Positions 46,150 through 56,689 of a stretch of DNA of 60,000 bases are shown in pieces. The first letter of the stretch is position 1. Each line of letters begins with the position of its first letter. The translations under genes and the position numbers were made by a program. The stretch spans positions 28,465,001-28,525,000 of the forward strand of contig NC_092673.1 of assembly GCF_964355755.1 (NCBI RefSeq). The letters are read 5' to 3'. The stretch is from Antedon mediterranea. Its lineage: Eukaryota > Echinodermata > Crinoidea > Comatulida > Antedonidae. The notes under the pieces were generated by a model, which was given only the letters and a program-made list of their open reading frames with translations, did not search any database and had not been told where the DNA came from.

Positions 46150-46188
46150 GTGAGTGAGTGAGTGAGTGAGTGAGTGAGTGAGTGAGTG
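46150..46188. repeat. (GTGA)n microsatellite abutting a SINE 5' end
   Basis: Nine to ten GTGA units that run directly into GTGGCCGAGCGG. Minus-strand frames across it give a Leu-Thr-His-Ser repeat and are not genes. Confidence 0.95.
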
Positions 46189-46408
46189 GCCGAGCGGTTA
46201 AGACAGTGGAACCGTGTAGGTCCAGTGTACACATAGCTCATGCGCACTTTAAAGAACACAGTCCACACAAACACAGCCATTGTCACACACAGCCACTGTG
46301 CAAATTGGGACTGGGCCGTTTTAGAGGTGTTTACCACCTGTTGGTCCAGATCCTTCACTAACTGAGTTAGTGAGAAGTCGAATAAATAAATAAAAAATAA
46401 AAATTCTA
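46187..46408 (+). mobile_element. SINE family C, internally deleted, with 3' tail
   Basis: A box in GGCCGAGCGGTTAAGACAG. It then jumps from GGAACCGT straight to GTAGGTCCAGTGTACACATA, lacking about 80 bp (including the B box) present in the 48125 copy. The body ends with CACTAACTGAGTTAGTGAGA and an A/T-rich AAATAAATAAA tail. Without a B box this copy is unlikely to be transcribed by pol III. Confidence 0.85.
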
Positions 46409-47637
46409 CAGTGTTTCCTGTGCCTAATGCCTACCGCATTAAATGCAAACAATTGTTGCTATAGACATTTAACAATATATTGTACATCAAATGGCAAGGA
46501 TGCACGTAGGTGTGTTTCATAAACATTCTTATGACTTGTTGTTTTTCATAAATTCGCACATTAAAAATTCTTTTATCAGACTTTATTGTGTTACAAAATA
46601 CTCCCCCATACCTATTATTAGGTTCATAATGTGAAAACTCCCCCAGTGTGATTATAGTGTAGATTATAAAAACATTTTTTTTTGTAATCAGGCTGATAAT
46701 GAAAGCCCCGATGGCCAAGTGAGGCGATGAAATGTATAGCCGACATCGTCGCAGTCGTAAGCTAGTTAGTGTTAGAATAATCTGCTGTAATGAATACCAG
46801 TAGATTGGCAATAATGGGCAAAGATGGCTTTCAATTCATGTCAAAGTGACAGATCAATATTTTCATAAATCTTTCTTTTCATTCTGAATAAATTTGCATA
46901 TATTATGCAAATTTGAATATTATTAGACATTCATGATTTTAAACGATGGTACATGATAATGTTACTGAGTATTTTCATTTTTATTGTGTTTGCCTTTGAC
47001 TTCATTATCATTGTCGTTGATTGATTATTATTATTACAATGTCCTTAATGTCAATCTCATCATCCAGATTATCATAATATAATCAATGACGTATAATCTG
47101 CAATATTTTTTAATATAATCATTATCTTTATCATCATCATCATCAAGGTTTTGCCATCGTTATTAAAATGAATTAACATTTCCTTTAAACATATATTTAT
47201 AATTAATGTAACATCGTAAATGGCTATATTGATAAATGATATTAATCAGTTCATCATTATCATCTTCAATGATTATCATTTAGCAGTTTAGATTTTTTAA
47301 TTTTCTTTGATTAAATACATAAGTTCATAATAACAAATGGAAAAATTCATAAACGATAATACAGAATTATTGAAATCAACAGTTAGTGTATGTGATGATC
47401 CTAGAAACTTTGAGTAACAAAATCCAAGTAAACGTTGTGATATCAACTAAAGCTATCACCTACGGCTGTATGATATCTGTGAGTGAGGAATGTATGTCTG
47501 TTAATTTATCGAGAAAAGTACTTTGCAAAGGGTGATAAGATATGTTATCTACAACTGTAACTAATTTATTGAAAGTAAAAAGTTCAATGTGCGAGGAGAA
47601 GAGTAATGAATTTTGAGTGAATCGATATTAGGTTTAA
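46409..47637. other. AT-rich noncoding stretch
   Basis: The 126-codon minus frame at 46431-46811 has no domain. GATGGCCAAGTGAGGCGATG near 46705 faintly resembles an A box without a B box. Not called. Confidence 0.45.
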
Positions 47638-47772
47638 AGCTCTTTCTACGCTATCAAAAAAAGTGTGATGTACCCAAATATGTTACTGATCTATGATGTC
47701 ATTGTGTCCATATACTGTATGACCACATCACACTATTTTTGTCACATAAAGTTTGATAGTGTAGACAGAGCG
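47638..47772. mobile_element. MITE family A, near-complete copy
   Basis: Left flank TAA, ends AGCTCTTTCTACGCTATCAA and TTGATAGTGTAGACAGAGCG. Interior CCAAATATGTTAC has a broken CArG box. Confidence 0.85.
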
Positions 47773-48124
47773 TCACACCACTCATCAAACATAAACTGAA
47801 GTGCCTAGATCAAAATGAGAATTTAGAATTTTAAAATAGTACTTTACTGAATTCCGCAGAAGCGGGTCAACTATAGATAGCGTTCATTATATCTTGCACT
47901 GCATATTCTCAAAATATGGTATTATGTGGTACAAATGAGCCCTTGCGATATTACAAAGTGTGAACAAGTGCTATGTCATTGTTAGCAGGCTTATTCATCC
48001 CCTTGACCTGCTAATGAACATCCAGTTGTGGTAAAGGTTGTGATCAACAACAAAAAATAACAGAACTATTATGTTTAGTTTAATATGACTAGTAGACCTG
48101 GCTTTTGGGGTTCTTTTTAATCTT
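47773..48124. other. Noncoding stretch
   Basis: Nothing recognised. Confidence 0.5.
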
Positions 48125-48360
48125 TGTATGAGCGGTTAAGACAGTGGAACCGTAATTATGTAGCCATAACATCGCCCAGGGTCCGAGGCTCATTCGCTCC
48201 ATGGTTTTGGTCTTCTCGAATAAGGAATATAACCGTAGGTCTAGTGTACACATCTAGCTCATGTGCACTTTAAAAAACCTAGTACTGTCCATCTTTCGAG
48301 ACGAGTATAGAGAGTTATCCCGGTGTACAAGTACACACACACTGTTTATCTGTAGTTTGT
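48125..48360 (+). mobile_element. SINE family C, fullest head in the window
   Basis: A box ATGAGCGGTTAAGACAGTGG and B-box region CAGGGTCCGAGGCTCATTCG at tRNA spacing (Ser/Leu-like head). Then come GTAGGTCTAGTGTACACAT, CTCATGTGCACTTTAAA and TTTCGAGACGAGTATAGAGA-GTTATCCCGGTGTAC. The 3' tail seen at 46.4 kb is missing. Confidence 0.85.
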
Positions 48361-48821
48361 GTGATTAAAATTACACATCAACTGGGCACTGTAGGAGAAC
48401 AGTAGTTTATTACTGAACAGGCTTCCCAGTATAAAGAATAAAAAAAGAAATAAGTTATTATAGCTATTCAAAGTGTCTACTATATCTGTGCACAGTGATT
48501 TACAATCATTAGTTTACAAGCTCTATTATCATGTTGGAGGATTTACCTATTAGGCCTAAAATGTCTTTCTCTGTTAAGCACATTCTTAAGAACTTGTTCT
48601 ATCAGGTGTTTTAGTTATCCCTGGATTAACATCTTGCCGGCACTGATCATTTAGGATTTTAGCAACAATTGCTAGATAATAATATTTAACTAATAATGTT
48701 GAGATTGAGTTCAATACCATACAGAAATAGAAATTTGTTGCCAAGAATTTAATACATACTTATTGTTGTTAATACCATACAATTCAATACATGTATTCCT
48801 TTGTAAAATTTCTTATTTGAG
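48361..48821. other. AT-rich noncoding stretch
   Basis: A near repeat of AATACATACTTATTGTTG/TACAATTCAATACATG lies at 48745-48795. No gene. Confidence 0.45.
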
Positions 48822-49150
48822 GCTTAGGGAGTGCAGTAATTTTACTTTCCACTAAAGCTTGGTTCTCGCACTAGGATGCAACGCAATGACGTAAGCCTGC
48901 AGCGCAAACGATTGACCAATCACAAGTGACACTTCGAATAATCTATCGATTGTCATTTGTCAAATCACTTGTCACAGGTTGCATCTACATCCTTGTGTGG
49001 CGTCCTAGTGGGAACCAAGCTTAATTAATGTGCAGGACATTGTTCTAGCATGAGAAGTCGTGAGTTACAACTATGGCACTAGGTCAGGATTGAACCTTAG
49101 AAGGCAAACGTGTATAGCTACCAAGACACAGCTCCACCATGCTGTATCTC
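48822..49150 (-). mobile_element. SINE family A interrupted by a MITE
   Basis: On the minus strand the head at about 49150-49080 (GGAGCTGTGTCTTGGTAGCT; AAGGTTCAATCCTGACC) runs into CTAGTGCCATAGTTGTAACT. After the insert at 48856-49021, the tail CACTCCCTAAGCCTCAAA follows (48825-48845). The 63-codon + frame at 49060-49251 is antisense to this SINE and not a gene. Confidence 0.75.
48856..49021. mobile_element. MITE family B, 166 bp, TAA target duplication
   Basis: Ends AGCTTGGTTCTCGCACTAGG and CCTAGTGGGAACCAAGCT are inverted with small differences. TAA lies on both sides (48853-48855, 49022-49024). The interior contains CpGs and a second inverted pair (CAATCACAAGTGACA against TTTGTCAAATCACTTGTCA). 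TWA duplication and an AGCT start are shared with MITE family A, suggesting the same superfamily. Confidence 0.85.
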
Positions 49151-51465
49151 CTTGTTGGACCATTTGGAATACATCAACACTTACACTCATGATTTCTTGT
49201 ATTGTTGAACCACTATGGGAAGAAGGAAATTATACATCAAGTTTAATATGATAATCAACGTTGAGTAGATATTCTGATAAAGTATTGTTTTTGGAATTAT
49301 TAAAGTTCTTTTTGCTTTATGACTCTTTCCTTTGTTCAATGCCAATAGCCACCAACGCTTTTTAGCTAACACACGTTTTCAGAACAATTACATAATATTT
49401 ATACTATGGGATGAGTTAATAATGCCAAAAATTGACAACCGTGCAGCAGCATCTACGTTTTAGCATTTATTAGAACATTAACAAGAATAAGTATGTATTA
49501 AATTCTTGGCAAAAAATTTCTAACAAAGGATGTAACTTAGAATCAGTTATGATCTCCTCACAGTTGTCATTTTTTAGTTACTCCTCTAATGTTAGATTAA
49601 TCAGTGGATCTTGCGATACCTGTATGAGCTATATTCCTTCTCCGTGATTTGGACTGCTGTACCTGCATACTAATCAACTGTTTTCATTTGCAGGGATAAT
49701 GTTTATCGCATGTTATTATAACTGTGCATTAAAGTAGCAGATAAAATGTTAATGTAATCTTGTATACTACTGTACCTCCTGATAATGATGTACAACCAAT
49801 TAAACTCTATAACGATAACAATAACGAATAAATTACCAAAACTATTGTGTCGTAAATAATAATATTGATATACTATTCAGGGGCGTCCCTATTAATATTA
49901 GAGGTACACTTTTCCATGAAATTTATTAGGGACAATAATATGTGTTAAGATTGAAAAAATTCATCTCCTTCCAACAAATATTATTTGATAATAATTTTGT
50001 TTATGGTGAAGGAAAAAGGTTACGTTGAAACGTTTCATGCGTTATCATCGCACTTTCTCAAGGTTGTGATGTCAGCTTGGTTTGCCAACAGTGATCATGG
50101 CATCTTCACGTGATATATGTGTTACCAGTAGGGCCAACCTCCATTAAGGGGACACTTTTGTGGGTCGTCAAGATGTGTGACCCTTTGTATGAGTGTTTTG
50201 GAAAAAGATGCTTATTTTAATGTATCGTTACTCGCCCAACAAACTTGTTTACGTTTCAACCAACATTCATTTTCGTTATTAGCTCTAGTATAAATATCTA
50301 CAGTGTAGCATAAATACAGACAGGAAAAATTCAGAAATTATGTGTGGAAAATGAAGAGTGACTCACCTGAATAGATTATGTTGTCATTATCAAAATTGAT
50401 AACAGTATTCAGAAATTACAAATAGACTGTTTAATCTGAAGGCCATTAGGATTTTACACTAGGTGCAATTCTATTCAGTCCTGTGAGAATATCTGTCAAT
50501 CAAAATGCAAAATTCTTTGATTTATAAATCATAATAAAACTGCTATTAGGTATAATTATGAAAATCAGTATAGAGACGTTGAGGTAATTAATTTAAATGC
50601 TCATTGATATGGATAAAGCTGGCATTAGACTGCCTTGCCCATAACTAGGCTATGAATAAACAATGTATAATGCACATCCGTTTTACCAATGGATTTAATC
50701 ACATTATTAATATATGAATTGTTGTAAAATTATATTTATGTTATCGTGAGCATTATAAAAATATTACACAGCATTGTTTATTTGACTTTATTTATACAGT
50801 TTTACAGAAGAAATATTTTCACCAGTGCGCTCGAACTGTAGCAAATAAAAAAAAATAGAGCTACAGTACCTTGTTCTATAAGTTACAGATGACAGTTTAA
50901 AAATCATCATCAAAAACTATCGCAATCAATTAATTTATATAAATTGTTTATGTCATTGAAATCTTAAATATTTATTAATTTAGTTTTTATTTATTTTTTT
51001 TTCTTACCAAGTGATATCAAATGTTATTTCCTTTTTTTAATCACTTTTTTTTTTCTTGTATTGAATGTTGCTTGAATGTTAATTAATACTGTCTTTTATG
51101 CGTTGCACGTATCCAGATGACGTGACATTTAAATGGTGTATTACATGACAATTTCATTAATTGTAATCAACTGAATTTATTTACCTGATAATTCTTAAAT
51201 GTCACGACAGATGCGCAAGTAATATATTAGTTTTATAGGATCAACGACATTATCTTGCTTTTTTTGTAATAAACTTTTAAAAACTTTATACAGTATTTTA
51301 CGTCTGTCACCATTTTTTGTTTCCTCCTTTAACCTTCCTCCTTTTCCTTCTGTTTTATACATTATATTTATTGTTTCCATTATCATTCCATTTTTCTATA
51401 ACCGAATTGGTTTATATTTTGTTAAATGGATTTCTGTTCTTAGCAATATACTCAAAACACTCCAT
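49151..51465. other. AT-rich noncoding stretch
   Basis: Small frames at 49187-49372 and 51195-51386 are AT-driven. CAGGGGCGTCCCTATT at 49879 may be a transposon end, but no partner end was found. Confidence 0.45.
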
Positions 51466-51546
51466 TGGCCGTTTGGCAGTAAGTAAGTGATGCTACACAC
51501 CGTAGCCATAAAATCGCCACAGGTTCAAGTTCACCTCGACCATATT
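51466..51546 (+). mobile_element. SINE head related to family C
   Basis: TTGGCCGTTTGGCAGTAAGT, CACCGTAGCCATAAAATCGCC and a B box CAGGTTCAAGTTCACCTCG. The GTAGCCATAAxATCGCC segment is shared with the 48125 copy. Confidence 0.6.
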
Positions 51547-52166
51547 TCTAGTGGTAGAACATTTATTTATAAAATAATGTTGAAAATGTTGACATTATAA
51601 TAGATCTTGCAATACTGTAAGTTATTCCAGATTTTTGCAAGTGATATGTCCACAGTATCTAGTTTTGTCTTTCGGGGATGTTTCTTATAGATTTACTAGG
51701 GTTATACACTTTACATGTTGTTAAATTTGGATATCAGAGCATATTGATGTTCAAATATTTTATTATGTTTCTATGTTCTATGTTCCGTTATTCTTCACTT
51801 TAAGAAATGTCAAATGAAGTATAAAAATACTTTGATGAACTTGTTTTAGTGATCAAGATAATCTTTCTTTGAGTATAAAAATACATCATGCTTGATGGTG
51901 TGAAAAATTTCACTGAATTAGTTCTTGAAGAACAAATGGACGATGTTTTAAATGTCTTTCTATAGAGTGTTTGAAAGCTGTCACTTTATCATTGAGGTTT
52001 ATATTTGTAAAGTGTATTTTTATATTTAGCTCGATTGCGCGTCAGTCAGAGATGACTCGACTGCGCGTCAAAAATGACTCGTCTGCTCATCAGCGATTGA
52101 AAAATTGCAAAAAGATTGCTCATTGTTGTACACTTAGCATCGAGTGACAGAGATAATTTAATAAAT
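51547..52166. other. Noncoding stretch and possible promoter region of exon 3
   Basis: 52029-52080 has repeated GCGCGTCA and ATGACTCG words (GCGCGTCAGTCAGAGATGAC, CTGCGCGTCAAAAATGACTC). TGACTCG resembles an AP-1/CRE-type half site. A short upstream ORF (MTRLLISD-stop) precedes the ATG at 52167. Motif evidence only. Confidence 0.35.
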
Positions 52167-52239
52167 ATGTCGTCATTTTCACGTGTCTTCGCACGTATCC
52201 CCCAAAGGGAGAGACATTCGAGGATCATTAACAAGTTTG
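52167..52239 (+). CDS. Candidate first coding exon 3 (24 codons plus one base)
   Basis: ATG at 52167 (A at -3; in-frame TGA about 80 nt upstream) opens MSSFSRVFARIPQRERHSRI, then INKF. It ends TTTG|GTAAGTGTG, a near-perfect donor in phase 1. Codon composition and CpG differ from the AT-rich flanks. The peptide has five Arg, many Ser and one Glu, a composition compatible with a mitochondrial presequence but too short to judge. The same strand, the same end phase and the same G before the donor as 40981-41422 suggest an alternative start of the same gene. The minus frame at 52046-52270 is its shadow. Confidence 0.58.
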
Positions 52240-52709
52240 GTAAGTGTGTGACCTTGACAATGCTAGGCAACGCAAGCTAAAAGCAATGAAAACATGAAAC
52301 AATTAAAAGCTCAAGGTTACCTAGAAATAATTTGAGACTTATGAAACATATTGTAGTCTGTAAATAAAACAAAAACAAAAAATCTAAACACATTTTCATT
52401 TAAAATTCTCCTTAATGTCATGGTAAATTTATTCAACATGGGAAAAGAAAACCAGGAAGGCAGAGAACCAACTGGAGAAAGCTTGTAGTCGCCTGCGAGC
52501 CGACTGATGATGATGAAATTAATTAAAAGGTTGGGAACCCACTGAGGTAGTATGATATTACTTCCAACATGCATATTGTTTGGCTATCTGATCTTAGAAA
52601 CAAAACCATGCATTTACTAATACAGTAGTAGAACCCCCTTCTTTTTGCCCCCCCCCCCCCCCCCCTATTCAGGGAACGTTTGCCTCTCTCCACCCAGGTG
52701 TATAATTGG
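52240..52709. other. Intron start; includes C18 homopolymer
   Basis: GTAAGTGTGTG at the left edge. A C-run lies at 52648-52665. No downstream exon recognised. Confidence 0.5.
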
Positions 52710-52858
52710 GAACCCGGTTAGATCAAGACACAACTTTGCGCTGATTACTAGCTGCATATATGGGAGTATGTTTCCATAGGTGTTTGATCCAGCAATGACT
52801 GGGGTAATAATGTTCAGCGCATTGAAAGCTTGCTTATATGCGCTATATAAGAATGAAC

Positions 52859-52888
<30 letters not shown>
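52710..52888 (+). mobile_element. Retroposon 3' end, family E, with (ATT)n
   Basis: TTTGCGCTGATTACTAGCTG, GGGAGTATGTTTCCATAGGT, TGCGCTATATAAGAATGAAC, then (TTA)n to 52888. Matches 20690-20838 with scattered changes. Confidence 0.8.
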
Positions 52889-52889
<1 letters not shown>

Positions 52890-54060
52890 TAGTACACTTT
52901 TGATACACTTCTACTGTACTGGGTTACTGTTATATGCATAGATTTTGACATTATTATTCTATGCCCATATTTAGGCACATGATGAACTAGTACTAAATTG
53001 AGGTACTAAAATGGGTTAGTATAAAGTAGGGGTTGCTATTGGATTATAAGCAGCCATAGAGCTCTACCATAATGACTTTCATCTTATTTATATAATTATT
53101 AATATCTATTATTAATATTACCATATTTAACAATGCAATTTCATTCATGCATTTATCCTTCACTTCATGTTACCGAATTCATGTATTTCATTGGTTACAT
53201 GAATATTCTGTATATGTAGCCATCCATTATTTGGCATAACCATATTAGCTAAATTCTAAAAGTGTAATTCATCTAAAATCAGTAATAAATTATAATTAAT
53301 TATTACTACTTATTATCAGTATTGTCATAGCATTTTTAATCATATTTTGCTTTTCCATAATTACTCATTCTTTATAGATTATTTCTGTTATAATTAAATT
53401 CAATAATAAAATGTATGTTGTGATAGTCTGATGGCAAAGTAGTTTTCCTATTTTAGATCATATTTATTTACTTACAAACGTCATCGATTCAATAGCCTTG
53501 AGAATTCATCTTTTTAGTCAAATCAAGATTCTAGAAATGTTTATTAAAATAAGAACATACAGGTAGAGTATTGATTGAAATTTGAGACAAGTATCTTGTT
53601 CAAAGTACTTCTGTTAATTATACTAATTGTACATGCCCTTCAGTAGGATGGTCAACCATTAGCATAATTTACTGTCTAAAGCATTTTGTTGATATTGAAA
53701 TTGCATCTAGGCAGATCCAACCCTAACATTTTGGAAACTACAATGCAAACGATAGGATGTTGTCTTAAGTTTTGTGTTTAATTTCACATTTAGTCCCTCA
53801 AACCAACCCCTCCCACCTCCTCTCCCTTTCTAATTTCAAAATCCAGAATCTCTCACTGTATTAATTAATGTTATGATACCGTAGCTTTTATGTGCATTTC
53901 TTAAGTTTTTTTTGTTGTATTTTTCAGCTTCATACTGTCTCAATCTCACCTGTTTTTAGAGGTTTTTATCTTGATTATGGATATTTTAAATTCAGGTGCA
54001 TGTTGTTGCCCAAAGGAATAAGCATTGATCAAGAGTAAACCATACATTATATAATTAGAC
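52889..54060. other. AT-rich noncoding stretch
   Basis: CCCATATTTAGGCACATGAT near 52964 is a possible tiny MITE A relic. Nothing else. Confidence 0.45.
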
Positions 54061-54128
54061 TAGCATCAGACTGGAACCCTTGACCTTTTGATTATAAAGA
54101 CACTGCTTTAAATCATCGAACCGTACTT
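54061..54128 (-). mobile_element. tRNA-like SINE head, decayed
   Basis: On the minus strand: CGATGATTTAAAGCAGTG, CTTTATAATCAAAAGGTCAA and GGGTTCCAGTCTGATGC. The order resembles Lys-type SINE heads (TTATAATCA-AGGTC-GGGTTC). The A box is weak. Confidence 0.5.
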
Positions 54129-56177
54129 CATTCAGTTTTTGTTAAAATATTCTGGTAAATTCACAATATATTTTTTTAAACGCGGCGTTAATTGCATGTG
54201 GAAATTAATGAACTCATCTTCGATATCCTGTTATCATATGTTTTATTCATTTTTTGAAGTATACTAGAAAAGAAACATATTGTTGATTAAGGCAATATAA
54301 TATCTAATATTCCATTTACCACTCTAATGCAAACTCTTTCATTTGTTATTCATTTGTTATATTCATTATTAACAAAATTCAATTTGTTTTGTTGTTCCGT
54401 CGACGAGGAATTCCCACATGGGGTGCGTTGACTAAGGTGCCGCGCCAACAAGAACGTGTATTTGGTTAATGAACATCTTAATAAGGAAACAAACAGATAT
54501 GTAATTTCAATATATACACAAGCTGTTAATACTGTGTAGAAAATAGGAGTCATGGTTTTTAGGTGTTGAACTTGCGAACTATCATTTGTGTGAAAACCAA
54601 TTCTAATTTGAAATGGGAGTTTACAAAACTGTAAAAGTAATGAAAGTCGTTTGTAGTATAAAGAATAGATACATGGATTTTATTAATGTCATTATTATTA
54701 GATAATGAAGTAGATAAATATGCAATATCATAAGCATCATCATAACATATGTGAAGAGATTTTCAGATCGCTACAAAACTGTTTTGGAACTTTGTTTTAC
54801 TTTCTGTGTTTTTTTTTCCATCAATAATTATTATTTTTATAAGTTATGAATGCATTATTATTACATTAACGTGTCTTATTTTAACAGAAAGTTTATGGAA
54901 AATATTTTTCTAAATTAGGGTTGACCCGAAAGGTAAATGTAATCTAGGATGAAAACTATAGTATACTGTATATACGCCTGTACAACATATTATACAGTAA
55001 CAACAATGGCATTGTTTCAGTCCATTAGTTGGCATCAAAATACATTTTTCGTCCAATACTCATCCTAATCTCAACATCTATTATAATGTATATATCAATT
55101 ATTTTCTAAGTAACCAATTAGACCACCATGGAGTATTTAATGATTAAGTACGGTATTTTAACTACTTAAGATTTTCACTTAAACCCAACCTGGTAATATT
55201 AGATTTCCTGTTGAGACTATAAGTCATACAGCGCCGTAATTGACATGTAAAATTGATTTGAAAATGATAATGATTAAAATCATTATTTTGATTGAGATAA
55301 GAGGAGCATGATAGGGTACCGTAAAGATAAACCGTTGAAAATGAACCTGCGAAAAAGTTTAAGAAAATGGGACATGGGAAGACGGAGAGAAGAAGAAAAG
55401 CTGATTGAAGGAAAAGCTGATTATAGGAAGGATAAGTAAGATAGAAAGAAGTGATGAGAGGGTGTATGAGCAGCCTTAAATGAGTGACCACTTGTAAGAG
55501 AAAGTGGACAGATTGAAGAAGCAGTGGGAGACAATTTGTATGAGAACGACGGTCAACTTAAACATTGATAATGATGTTAGTTTAGATCTTTAGTTGGTCT
55601 CCGAAACAAAAAAAGTGAATGTGTCCTCGTTTAGAACGCTGTCTCTCTCAGTTGGAGATTATCGTCTCTCGGTTTGATCTCAGTGCCTCGAGGAAGTGAC
55701 TCAAGTATTGGGTTAAAAAAAGATTACCAATGTGATACACCTTGAAACTATTTCCATAAAAACTTTATGAAAACTTTAGGAAAGATGGGAAGCTGTGTTT
55801 ACAATGAATAGGTGATTTGAGATAATCTTAGATGACCTGCGAAACAATACTGATGACAGATGTTTTATGTATTGTGGTATTTGCATAGATAACATATGAA
55901 ATTGCAATATATTATTGGTATCAGAATATATTTTCTTTCTTTGTTTTAAGGATGTTTTAAAGAAAAAAGATAAACTAAAAGTTGGTGAAGTTTTGAAGTA
56001 TTGTATGCAAGTATAGTATTAGTAGAAGAGTGAGGTTGAAAAATATAAAATAAGTTGAAAAAACATATTGGGGTGAAGAGATACAGGGTGGGGAGAAGGG
56101 GCATAACAGATAAAGGAAGGGATATGTAGCAGATACAGAACCGTGTTCATCCATGTGTATCAAAATAGGTGATTAAA
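54129..56177. other. Noncoding stretch with purine-rich sections
   Basis: 55370-55560 and 56070-56130 are G+A-rich on the + strand. The 109-codon minus frame at 55162-55491 comes from that bias. GTCTCTCGGTTTGATCTCAG near 55660 is a possible B box; CGAGGAAGTGACT follows it and recurs at 59229, hinting at another SINE family, not called. Confidence 0.4.
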
Positions 56178-56332
56178 CAGTGGCAGATCCAGGATTTTGA
56201 AATTGGGGGAAGGGGACCAGGGCCTAGAAATGGTGAAATAAAAGGCTGAGCTTAATTTGATGTCCTATCTTTTGCATTAAATTTGTGAAATTTAGGGTGG
56301 TCTGGGCCGACTGGACCTTGGATCCACCCATG
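56178..56332. mobile_element. 155-bp MITE with hAT-like ends and TTAAA duplication
   Basis: CAGTGGCAGATCCAGGATTT at the left; CCTTGGATCCACCCATG at the right (inverted with mismatches). TTAAA is directly repeated outside (56173-56177, 56333-56337). The 5-bp duplication matches that of the larger element at 24191-24887. Confidence 0.75.
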
Positions 56333-56689
56333 TTAAACTATATTTCTGTAGTATTTACTAGTAGTAGAACTGTGGTGTATTTTGTGAAACAAAGCTTTTT
56401 TGGTTATTTTCCTGATTGCTCACTGTGTTCCCCAAGGTATGATTATTTCTTTAAAGGTGAAAGGTGAGTGGTTACCTAGGTTATGGCTGAACGCCTAAAT
56501 AAAGTTCATGGGATCATTTATTCTTACACTCTATGATCTAATGTCACATTCAATGTTCTTTGAAATCTAAAAAGTATACTGTAAAAATGATTTTTTAATA
56601 AAATATCAATTTTAGTTTATCTGTATTTCTAATTCTTTAGTAATCTATTCTCCAAAATAAAACTTTAGGATAGACAGTCAATTTATAAT
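56333..56689. other. AT-rich noncoding stretch
   Basis: Nothing recognised. Confidence 0.5.

Noticed and set aside
46705-46760. tRNA-like A box GATGGCCAAGTGAGG
   Set aside because: No B box at the right distance.
46431-46811. 126-codon minus frame
   Set aside because: No domain, AT-driven composition, and no splice or promoter context.
32647-52239. Assigning the three exons to a named gene with known alternative N-termini
   Set aside because: The short peptides gave no secure match from memory; naming a gene would be a guess.
55162-55491. 109-codon minus hydrophobic frame resembling a membrane segment
   Set aside because: Arises from the G+A-rich + strand; residues are those expected of C/T-rich codons.
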